Positions 53,775 to 64,000 of a DNA stretch of 64,000 nt are shown in pieces. Origin of the DNA: Mytilus edulis (Eukaryota > Mollusca > Bivalvia > Mytilida > Mytilidae); NCBI RefSeq assembly GCF_963676685.1, contig NC_092356.1:41193601-41257600 (forward strand). The letters are read 5' to 3'. Positions within the stretch are counted from its first letter, which is position 1. Every line of letters begins with the position of its first letter. A program made the translations under genes and the position numbers. The notes under the pieces were generated by a model. That model was given only the letters and a program-made list of their open reading frames with translations, made no database searches and was not told where the DNA came from.

Positions 53775-54722
53775 CTAGCGACAAAATTATGCAAACGACA
53801 TGTGCACGCTGAACGGAGAAAAGGTGATGCGAGATTCCCCCAATGAGACAGCATCCCAACAACGACTACACATATATATGAATGACATAATCACTTTGCT
53901 GATGCTACCATTTGTTTGGTTTTTTTTTAAGGTGTTTTCTTTTTGCTGATAAAAAAAAAACTGTCTGCAATGACAAAGCCAGTAGTGATGAAAGTGGCAT
54001 TAAACACCAAAAAAGCAATAAAATAAATCAGGGTTTATTAAGACCTTTCGTACACCGTATTTGGTTTGGTAAACAAGAATCCGTTGAAGGGTTTTTAAAT
54101 TGACCAAAACAATATTTTGCAACACATACATATACTATCTTCTTGTATTATGACTGATATATTTGTCGCTGGACACGAAGCAGATTCATCGATGATTAAA
54201 AGTTCTTCTTGAATGCTTTGTATGATCTATTAACTGGAGTTTTTAATTAACTAAAGTAATGTTTTGCAACACATATATGTTACTATCTTTTTGAAATGTG
54301 ACTGATATATTTGTCGCTGGACATGAAGCAGCTACATCTAATAAAATGTGTTCATCAATGCCTTGTAGTATTGATTGATTTATTGAGAAACATAAATTAT
54401 AATATCAGTTTGTACTTGATTCAAACAAGTATATGACTAAGAAGTGTCAGAAGATTTAAAAGAAAGGTAGGAAGGGTACAGCATCAGTAATAGAGGGCCT
54501 GTGTTTAAAGGTCTTTGTGTCCATCACAATTTTAGTGTGAGGACCTTTAACTCTAAACTTTATAAAGTTTTAAATTTATTTTCTTAAGTTACACTAGTCA
54601 GTTTGTTGTTAAACTTTAGGACGACACCTTTATATATAGAATTTTTTGTCTTACTACGAAAGGGTGTGGTTTATGACCAAGGATTGCAAAATTTCGGAGA
54701 ATGTATCGCGCAGTCATTATTT

Positions 54723-56434
54723 GGATGCATCATTCGGTAACTAAGTTGACATGTCGTTGGGAAGCACAATTGTGCTACACTGACTGTGTCTGTAAAGATT
54801 CTATGCGCAAAATGGCAATAGAGTTACGTCCCTGCTAAACTGAAGTCTGTACGTTTCAGCTCTGGAGTTCCCAGTGAAGACATATTTTTTTTTTTTTTTT
54901 TTTTGGCAAACACACATTTTTTTAAGATTTACGGTTACTCAATAAAACAAAAGTTGAAATCTGTAGTACATCTTAACACAAACTCGTGTGCTTACTTATT
55001 ATGAACTGTTTAATGACATGAAATATAAAGTCATTAGACACATGGGAAAAGTCGCACTTTTAAAACAACGATTTTTACGCTGATTAAGTAGACAGAGTTG
55101 CCTTTCATACATTTTTGACACATTATCCCACAATGCTATCCGAAAAAGTTCAAATTTCAAGAAATAATGATACATGTATATCACTATCAAACAAATAACA
55201 TAACTTATAATGTTAATTAACTATACATGTTCCCCTAAAAGACACAGTACTTATAGTTTACATTCATAAAACTGTCAGGAACTATATTTATAGACAACCA
55301 ATATACGAGTGACCAAACAGGTCGTTTTTGAAGAAAGAAAAATATCCTTTTTTTTTCTTCTATTAAGTCCTTTGGTCTTCTCTTCTGCATTTTCTCACTT
55401 TATTATATATGAAATAACATCTATAACTGCATGTTTGCAAATATATAGTGTGCAACAAACAGATTAGGTGGTAAACGTCAATGAGACAGCAACCTAGCGA
55501 CAAAATTATGCAAACGACATGTGCACGGAGAAAAGGTGATGCGAGATTCCCCCAACGAGACAGCATCCCAACAACGACTACACATATATATGAATGACAT
55601 AATCACTTTGCTGATGCTACCATTTGTTTGGGTTTTTTTTAAGCTGTTTTTTTTTTTGCTGATAAAAAAAAACTGTCTGCAATGACAAAGCCAGTAGTGA
55701 TGAAAGTGGCATTAAACACCAAAAAAGCAATAAAATAAATCAGGGTTTATTAAGACCTTTCGTACACCGTATTTGGTTTGGTAAACAAGAATCCGTTGAA
55801 GGGTTTTTAAATTGACCAAAACAATATTTTGCAACACATACATATACTATCTTCTTGTATTATGACTGATATATTTGTCGCTGGACACGAAGCAGATTCA
55901 TCGATGATTAAAAGTTCTTCTTGAATGCTTTGTATGATCTATTAACTGGAGTTTTTAATTAACTAAAGTAATGTTTTGCAACACATATATGTTACTATCT
56001 TTTTGAAATGTGACTGATATATTTGTCGCTGGACATGAAGCCGCTACATCTAATAAAATGTGTTCATCAATGCCTTGTAGTATTGATTGATTTATTGAGA
56101 AACATAAATTATAATATCAGTTTGTACTTGATTCAAACAAGTATATGACTAAGAAGTGTCAGAAGATTTAAATGAAAGGTAGGAAGGGTACAGCATCAGT
56201 AATAGAGGGCCTGTGTTTAAAGGTCTTTGTGTCCATCACAATTTTAGTGTGGAGACCTTTAAGTCTAAACTTTATAAAGTTTTAACTTTATTTTCTTAAG
56301 TTACACTAGTCAGTTTGTTGTTAAACTTTAGGACGACACCTTTATATATAGAATTTTTTGTCTTACTACGAAAGGGTGTGGTTTATGACCAAGGATTGCA
56401 AAATTTCGGAGAATGTATCGCGCAGTCATTATTT
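54723..56434 (+). repeat. Array unit 5 (1,712 bp)
   Basis: Uninterrupted unit. A short deletion near 55525 (loss of GCTGAAC) distinguishes it from its neighbours. Confidence 0.9.
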
Positions 56435-58155
56435 GGATGCATCATTCAGTAACTAAGTAGACATGTCGTTGGGAAGCACAATTGTGCTACACTGACTGTG
56501 TCTGTAAACATTCTTTGCGCAAACTGGCAATAGAGTTACGTCCCTGCTAAACTGAAGTCTGTACGTTTCAGCTCTGGAGTTCCCAGTGAAGACATATTTT
56601 TTTTTTTTTTTTTTTTTTGGCAAACACACATTTTTTTAAGATTTACGGTTACTCAATAAAACAAAAGTTGAAATCTGTAGTACATCTTAACACAAACTCG
56701 TGTGCTTACTCATTATGAACTGTTTAATGACATGAAATATAAAGTCATTAGACATATGGGAAAAGTCGCACTTTTAAAACAACGATTTTTACGCTGATTA
56801 AGTAGACAGAGTTGCCTTTCATACATTTTTGACACTTCATCCCACAATGCAATCCGAAAAAGTTCAAATTTCAAGAAATAATGATACATGTATATCACTA
56901 TCAAACAAATAACATAACTTATAATGTTAATTAACTATACATGTTCCCCTAAAAGACACAGTACTTATAGTTTACATTCATAAAACGGTCAGGAACTATA
57001 TTTATAGACAACCAATATACGAGTGACCAAACAGGTCGTTTTTGAAGAAAGAAAAATATCCTTTTTTTTTCTTCTATTAAGTTCTTTGGTCTTCTCTTCT
57101 GCATTTTCTCACTTTATTATATATGAAATAACATCTTTAACTGCATGTTTGCAAATATATAGTGTGCAACAAACAAATTATGGGGTAAACGTCAATGAGA
57201 CAGCAACCTAGCGACAAAATTATGCAAACGACATGTGCATGCTGAACGGAGAAAAGGTGATGCGAGATTCCCCCAATGAGACAGCATCACAACAACGACT
57301 ACACATATATATGAATGACATAATCACTTTGCTGATGCTACCATTTGTTTGGGTTTTTTTTAAGCTGTTTTCTTTTTGCTGATAAAAAAAAACCTGTCTG
57401 CAATGACAAAGCCAGTAGTGATGAAAGTGGCATTAAACACCAAAAAAGCAATAAAATAAATCAGGGTTTATTAAGACCTTTCGTACACCGTATTTGGTTT
57501 GGTAAACAAGAATCCGTTGAAGGGTTTTTAAATTGACCAAAACAATATTTTGCAACACATACATATACTATCTTCTTGTATTATGACTGATATATTTGTC
57601 GCTGGACACGAAGCAGATTCATCGATGATTAAAAGTTCTTCTTGAATGCTTTGTATGATCTATTAACTGGAGTTTTTAATTAACTAAAGTAATGTTTTGC
57701 AACACATATATGTTACTATCTTTTTGAAATGTGACTGATATATTTGTCGCTGGACATGAAGCAGCTACATCTAATAAAATGTGTTCATCAATGCCTTGTA
57801 GTATTGATTGATTTATTGAGAAACATAAATTATAATATCAGATTGTACTTGATACAAACAAGTATATGACTAAGAAGTGTCAGAAGATTTAAAAGAAAGG
57901 TAGGAAGGGTACAGCATCAGTAATAGAGGGCCTGTGTTTAAAGGTCTTTGTGTCCATCACAATTTTAGTGTGGAGACCTTTAAGTCTAAACTTTATAAAG
58001 TTTTAACTTTAATTTCTTAAGTTACACTAGTCAGTTTGTTGTTAAACTTTAGGACGACACCTTTATATATAGAATTATTTGTCTTACTACGAAAGGGTGT
58101 GGTTTATGACCAAGGATTGCAAAATTTCGGAGAATGTATCGCGCAGTCATTATTT
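56435..58155 (+). repeat. Array unit 6 (1,721 bp)
   Basis: Uninterrupted unit. Shares variants with units 7 and 8 (for example AAGTTCTTTGG instead of AAGTCCTTTGG), so units 6-8 are the closest relatives. Confidence 0.9.
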
Positions 58156-59875
58156 GGATGCATCATTCGGTAACTAAGTAGACATGTCGTTGGGAAGCAC
58201 AATTGTGCTACACTGGCTGTGTCTGTAAACATTCTTTGCGCAAAATGGCAATAGAGTTACGTCCCTGCTAAACTGAAGTCTGTACGTTTCAGCTCTGGAG
58301 TTCCCAGTGAAGACATATTTTTTTTTTTTTTTTTTTTTGGCAAACACACATTTTTTTAAGATTTACGGTTACTCAATAAAACAAAAGTTGAAATCTGTAG
58401 TACATCTTAACACAAACTCGTGTGCTTACTCATTATGAACTGTTTAATGACATGAAATATAAAGTAATTAGACATATGGGAAAAGTCGCACTGTTAAAAC
58501 AACGATTTTTACGCTGATTAAGTAGACAGAGTTGCCTTTCATTCATTTTTGACACTTCATCCCACAATGCAATCCGAAAAAGTTCAAATTTCAAGAAATA
58601 ATGATACATGTATATCACTATCAAACAAATAACATAACTTATAATGTTAATTAACTATACATGTTCCCCTAAAAGACACAGTACTTATAGTTTACATTCA
58701 TAAAACTGTCAGGAACTATATTTATAGACAACCAATATACGAGTGACCAAACAGGTTGTTTTTGAAGAAAGAAAAATATCCTTTTTTTTTCTTCTGTTAA
58801 GTTCTTTGGTCTTCTCTTCTGCATTTTCTCACTTTATTATATATGAAATAACATCTTTAACTGCATGTTTGCAAATATATAGTGTGCAACAAACAGATTA
58901 TGGGGTAAACGTCAATGAGACAGCAACCTAGCGACAAAATTATGCAAACGACATGTGCACGCTGAACGGAGAAAAGGTGATGCGAGATTCCCCCAATGAG
59001 ACAGCATCCCAACAACGACTACACATATATATGAATGACATAATCACTTTGCTGATGCTACCATTTGTTTGGGTTTTTTTCAAGCTGTTTTCTTTTTGCT
59101 GATAAAAAAAAACTGTCTGCAATGACAAAGCCAGTAGTGATGAAAGTGGCATTAAACACCAAAAAAGCAATAAAATAAATCAGGGTTTATTAAGACCTTT
59201 CGTACACCGTATTTGGTTTGGTAAACAAGAATCCGTTGAAGGGTTTTTAAATTGACCAAAACAATATTTTGCAACACATACATAGACTATCTTCTTGTAT
59301 TATGACTGATATATTTATCGCTGGACAAGAAGCAGATTCATCGATGATTAAAAGTTCTTCTTGAATGCTTTGTATGATCTATTAACCGGAGTTTTTAATT
59401 AACTAAAGTAATGTTTTGCAACACATATATGTTACTATCTTTTTGAAATGTGACTGATATATTTGTCGCTGGACATGAAGCAGCTACATCTAATAAAATG
59501 TGTTTATCAATGCCTTGTAGTATTGATTGATTTATTGAGAAACATAAATTATAATATCAGTTTGTACTTGATACAAACAAGTATATGACTAAGAAGTGTC
59601 AGAAGATTTAAAAGAAAGGTAGGAAGGGTACAGCATCAGTAATAGAGGGCCTGTGTTTAAAGGTCTTTGTGTCCATCACAATTTTAGTGTGGAGACCTTT
59701 AAGTCTAAACTTTATAAAGTTTTAACTTCATTTTCAATAAGTTACACTAGTCAGTTTGTTGTTAAACTTTAGGACGACACCTTTATATATAGAATTTTTT
59801 GTCTTACTACGAAAGGGTGTGGTTTATGACCAAGGATTGCAAAATTTCGGAGAATGTATCGCGCAGTCATTATTT
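58156..59875 (+). repeat. Array unit 7 (1,720 bp)
   Basis: Uninterrupted unit; shares ACATTCTTTGCGC with unit 6 where other units have AGATTCTATGCGC. Confidence 0.9.
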
Positions 59876-61586
59876 GGATGCATCATTCAGTAACTAAGTA
59901 GACATGTCGTTGGGAAGCACAATTGTGCTAGCGCTACACTGACTGTGTCTGTAAAGATTCTATGCGCAAAATGGCAATAGAGTTACGTCCCTGCTAAACT
60001 GAAGTCTGTACGTTTCAGCTCTGGAGTTCCCAGTGAAGAATTATTTTTTTTTATTTTTTTTTTTTGGCAAACACACATTTTTTACTCAATAAAACAAAAG
60101 TTGAAATCTGTAGTACATCTTAACACAAACTCGTGTGCTTACTTATTATGAACTGTTTAATGACATGAAATATAAAGTCATTAGACACATGGGAAAAGTC
60201 GCACTTTTAAAACAACGATTTTCACGCTGATTAAGTAGACAGAGTTGCCTTTCATACATTTTTGACACTTCATCCCACAATGCAATCCGAAAAAGTTCAA
60301 ATTTCAAGAAATAATGATACATGTATATCAATATCAAACAAATAACATAACTTATAATGTTAATTAACTATACATGTTCCCCTAAAAGACACAGTACTTA
60401 TAGTTTACATTCATAAAACGGTCAGGAACTATATTTATAGACAACCAATATACGAGTGACCAAACAGGTCGTTTTTGAAGAAAGAAAAATATCCTTTTTT
60501 TTTCTTCTATTAAGTTCTTTGGTCTTCTCTTCTGCATTTTCTCACTTTATTATATATGAAATAACATCTTTAACTGCATGTTTGCAAATATATAGTGTGC
60601 AACAAACAAATTATGGGGTAAACGTCAATGAGACAGCAACCTAGCGACAAAATTATGCAAACGACATGTGCACGCTGAACGGAGAAAAGGTGATGCGAGA
60701 TTCCCCCAATGAGACAGCATCCCAACAACGACTACACATATATATGAATGACATAATCACTTTGCTGATGCTACCATTTGTTTGGTTTTTTTTTAAGCTG
60801 TTTTCTTTTTGCTGATAAAAAAAAAACTGTCTGCAATGACAAAGCCAGTAGTGATGAAAGTGGCATTAAACACCAAAAAAGCAATAAAATAAATCAGGGT
60901 TTATTAAGACCTTTCGTACACCGTATTTGGTTTGGTAAACAAGAATCCGTTGAAGGGTTTTTAAATTGACCAAAACAATATTTTGCAACACATACATATA
61001 CTATCTTCTTGTATTATGACTGATATATTTGTCGCTGGACACGAAGCAGATTCATCGATGATTAAAAGTTCTTCTTGAATGCTTTGTATGATCTATTAAC
61101 TGGAGTTTTTAATTAACTGAAGTAATGTTTTGCAACACATATATGTTACTATCTTTTTGAAATGTGACTGATATATTTGTCGCTGGACATGAAGCAGCTA
61201 CATCTAATAAAATGTGTTCATCAATGCCTTGTAGTATTGATTGATTTATTGAGAAACATAAATTATAATATCAGATTGTACTTGATACAAACAAGTATAT
61301 GACTAAGAAGTGTCAGAAGATTTAAAAGAAAGGTAGGAAGGGTACAGCATCAGTAATAGAGGGCCTGTGTTTAAAGGTCTTTGTGTCCATCACAATTTTA
61401 GTGTGGAGACCTTTAAGTCTAAACTTTATAAAGTTTTAACTTTATTTTCTTAAGTTACACTAGTCAGTTTGTTGTTAAACTTTAGGACGACACCTTTATA
61501 TATAGAATTTTTTGTCTTACTACGAAAGGGTGTGGTTTATGACCAAGGATTGCAAAATTTCGGAGAATGTATCGCGCAGTCATTAT
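59876..61586 (+). repeat. Array unit 8 (last full unit)
   Basis: Full-length unit with a GCTAGC insertion near 59929 and a broken T tract; ends at CAGTCATTAT before unrelated sequence. Confidence 0.9.
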
Positions 61587-62080
61587 GTGTTTGGGACAGG
61601 AAAATGTTGTTTTGTTTTTACCCTCCACCTTTATTTCCAAAGTTCCCAATTTCCTGGTTTCTATCAATTTCAATATGAACATACAAGTAGTATTTTATGA
61701 ACATTTAAGTAAGGAGCCTGTAATTCAGTGGTTGTCGTTTGTTTAATTTATGTGTTACATATTTGTACTTCGTTCATTTTTTGTACATAAATAAGGCCGC
61801 TAGGCAGATAAAATTCTGAAAATACACTTTATTCGTAGTATATGTATGTTCAAAGTATACAGAAAAAACGCAAACCGGAAGTCTAATCTGATTTAAAATT
61901 TCGTCCAATGACGGAACAATATCCGGATGCTTTTTTCTCGTTTTTCTCCTAAAATAATCATATGAATGGATGACAAATGCGACTATGCACTGTACCTATA
62001 GGACACACAGGCGTGTTGATTAATTTATTGTGGAAAGAAGAGAAGCGACACACAAAATGAGATCTCGTTTAATAGTATAT
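61587..62080. repeat. Insert or flank between unit 8 and the terminal partial unit
   Basis: 494 bp of other sequence including GGAGCCTGTAATTCAGTGGT and TACATAAATAAGGCCGCTAG, which look like part of a dispersed repeat. No coding region. Confidence 0.5.
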
Positions 62081-62460
62081 AAGTTACACTAGTCAGATCG
62101 TTGTTTAACTTTAGGACGACACCTTTATATATAGAACTTTTTGTCTTACTACGAAAGGGTGTGGTTTATGACCAAGGATTGCAAAATTTCGGAGAATGTA
62201 TCGCGTAGTCATTATTTGGATGCATCATTCGGTAGCTAAGTAGACATGTCGTTGGGAAGCACAATTGTGCTACACTGACTGTGTCTGTAAAGATTCTATG
62301 CGCAAAATGGCAATAGAGTTACGTCCCTGCTAAACTGAAGTCTGTACGTTTCAGCTCTGGAGTTCCCAGTGAAGACATATTTTTTTTTTTTTTTTTTTTT
62401 TGGCAAACACACATTTTTTTAAGATTTACGGTTACTCAATAAAACAAAAGTTGAAATCTG
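62081..62460 (+). repeat. Array unit 9 (partial)
   Basis: Resumes at AAGTTACACTAGTCAG and ends at CAAAAGTTGAAATCTG; covers the end of one unit and the beginning of the next. Confidence 0.85.
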
Positions 62461-64000
62461 ATTTGTTTTATAACTATAAGTGAATCCAATTTTTTTTTTT
62501 TTTATTAAAATAGTCACAAAAATCTGAATTTTAATTTATGAAAGATCATAATTTTGAGTTAGAATAAAGCCGATTTAATGTTCATTTTTATCAATTATTA
62601 TTACGAATACAAATGATTATGTTTTTGTAATATTGTATACGTTGGTTTTCTCATTTAATATTTCAACATTTGAATTTTGTCGGAGTCATTTCAACATTAA
62701 AGCGATTTCTGTAATGTAGTTCTATTTTTATTTCGATATTATCTTTTTTCTCCTATTGGTTCAACAAAAAAAGTACTTTAACAAAAATGCATGCTTCATC
62801 GAAGGCAGATTGCGAGCTTAAATGAACGGTGACCCAATATTTTTATCTCATTTTTCTATTAAGTATAGGATAAAGTTTTTTTAGAAAAAAATTAGCGAAA
62901 TCCTATATTAAAAAAAAGATTAATACGTACCCGCGATCCCCCTAAATTCATAAATGCTCTTCGTATTATCTTATCTTGAGTCTGTTGTCCTTTGTCGCCT
63001 GTTATATATGTATTCATCATTGTTGATTTCAATATTTTCATGAAATTAAATGAGACCAAGCATAAAAATATTAACTACACTATTTTTGACCGATTACACA
63101 TAGAAAAAATTGCTTACATTATCAGTTTAAATGTTTTTCGTTTTATTTGGTAAAAATCTTTGCTTTGTGAAACTATTTTAAGAGTATAATTAAATAAAAA
63201 GATGCGTGCTTTGCTTTACAATGTTTTGATTAGTTTTGGACTAATTCACAACTCGAATAGGAAGCGGTTAGAGAAGAATGTAATATCTTCAAAAGAATTC
63301 AAAATGACTTGTTACGAAATTCTTTTGTGGTAAGTTATCCATTTATGATCACTTATTACAATTTTCCTACAGACCAAACCTTGGTGTAACTACGGCAAAT
63401 GATACTGGAAAAACTCTACTTTAAATTCTTCTTAAATCGTATACGGCAATGAAATACATGAATATGTGGGGTTTACGTTAGTTCAATAGGACAACAACCA
63501 AAATATTGAATTAACAAACAAACATCTAGAAATAAACATGATTTATTTATTTTTGGCTTGCGACTATTTTCCAGCACTTTGACTAATCTTAGATGTTTTT
63601 TTCTAAGTGCCGAATTGATCGGATGAGTCATGCAATTTCCAACTAATATTTCAGATCACTTGGCCCAGAGGCACAAGTATGATTTTTCTCATCACTTAGT
63701 GTCGTCCGTAAACCTATTCTTTTCTGAAGCTACTCGATCAAATTTAACAAAACTTGCAGATGGTTATCATTATGGTTTTAAAATGTGTCCAATGATTCTG
63801 CTTGCCAACCAACAATGCTAATATTGTTAAAAATAGAACATAAGAGTGACATACACGTTTTGTGCATTATCTTGAAATTGTCATTAATTAACAAAATTGG
63901 CGATGGTGTTATATTAATAACCTTAATAGAGTTATTACCCTTTAATGACTATTTCATTCATTTTGCGTTTTTACCTAATACTTTAAATAGTATAATATAT
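62461..64000. other. Unassigned AT-rich flank
   Basis: No splice-supported coding region, repeat family or RNA gene recognised. A 63-codon frame at 63630-63821 has no family features. Confidence 0.5.

Larger units (their letters stand above)
41846..53779 (+). mobile_element. Ty3/gypsy LTR retrotransposon, inactivated, with nested insertions
   Basis: Target duplication CTAGC at 41846-41850 and 53775-53779. The LTRs start TGTAACGATT and end CATAACA. The 3' LTR is 162 bp, and the 5' LTR is the same sequence split by two insertions. Between them lie a primer-site-like TGGTGGCAGCGC after the 5' LTR, gag, protease, RT, RNase H, integrase and a purine tract AAGAAAGAAGGA before the 3' LTR. LTR copies differ by only a few bases. 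Several breaks and three large insertions make it inactive. Confidence 0.93.
41071..54722 (+). repeat. Array unit 4 (hosts Ty3/gypsy element and its nested insertions)
   Basis: Unit split in GCAACCTAGCGACAAAA. Removing the element and one 5-bp duplication restores 1,723 bp. Confidence 0.9.
25331..62460 (+). repeat. Tandem array of a ~1.72-kb unit, about eight full copies
   Basis: A unit of about 1,712-1,723 bp repeats head to tail; the marker GGATGCATCATTCGGTAACT (or a near variant) occurs at 26696, 32491, 34205, 41071, 54723, 56435, 58156, 59876 and about 62218. Net unit length is constant once insertions are subtracted. Copies are almost identical except the left-most partial one. Each unit contains an internal duplication (TGACTGATATATTTGTCGCT twice, about 147 bp apart), a variable poly-T tract and the motif GAGACAGCAACCTAGCGACA. 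No coding function seen. Confidence 0.92.

Noticed and set aside
26970..60337. A 63-codon minus-strand frame (start MIVIYMYHYFLKFEL) and two plus-strand frames of 62-63 codons repeated in nearly every array unit.
   Set aside because: They recur only because the units are copies of each other. Differences between units mostly change amino acids, composition is that of AT-rich noncoding DNA, and none resembles a known family.
63630..63821. 63-codon plus-strand frame at the right end.
   Set aside because: No domain, no neighbouring exon, no repeat or codon signal; could be chance.

Overview
The window looks like nuclear DNA of a marine bivalve, most probably a mussel-type (mytilid) mollusc. The base composition is strongly AT-rich. 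A ciliary gene is cut into many short exons by introns of 0.3-1.5 kb. Penelope-like, Ngaro-like and Ty3/gypsy-like retroelements sit beside many small inverted-repeat elements, and several dispersed repeats have a form I associate with bivalve genomes. The assignment to mussel is inference; nothing here fixes the species.

Region 1 (about 1-20.9 kb, minus strand) is one gene, cilia- and flagella-associated protein 74 (CFAP74). I resolved 28 coding exons plus a probable 21-base micro-exon. Every junction has GT-AG ends and consistent phase, giving 1,194 codons of an acidic N-terminus, a long coiled coil and several ASH/MSP-type beta domains. The C-terminal part lies beyond the left edge. Introns carry three copies of one dispersed repeat and several MITE-like elements. 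Exon 3' ends together with their splice donors have been duplicated repeatedly; in exon 23 the boundary is present nine times in a 65-bp minisatellite.

Region 2 (about 20.9-25.3 kb) is upstream of the first coding exon seen. It holds a broken, 5'-truncated Penelope-like retroelement (RT plus GIY-YIG) between 18-bp target duplications, and a piggyBac-like MITE.

Region 3 (about 25.3-62.5 kb) is a direct tandem array of a unit of about 1.71-1.72 kb, with about eight full copies and partial copies at both ends. It has been invaded several times and the order of events can be read. One unit holds a 938-bp insert and a head-to-tail dimer of an element with CCAAT boxes; the dimer is itself split by a LINE 3' fragment and a MITE. 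A second unit holds a complete Ngaro-type tyrosine-recombinase retrotransposon (gag, RT-RNase H, recombinase, split direct repeats) with an exact empty site in the sister units. A third unit holds a Ty3/gypsy element with a 5-bp target duplication. Its 5' LTR is split by a 4.7-kb foldback-like element carrying three ORFs (a lysine/arginine-rich protein of unknown function, an SGNH-hydrolase fragment and a Ulp1-like protease fragment). Its gag-pol junction is split by a 2.1-kb inverted-repeat element that contains a hAT-like MITE.

Region 4 (about 62.5-64 kb) shows nothing I can support. No tRNA, rRNA, CRISPR array or operon is present. The strongest candidates for something undescribed are the gene-carrying foldback-like element, the amplified exon-donor boundary in CFAP74, and the palindromic 27-bp array inside the Ngaro element.
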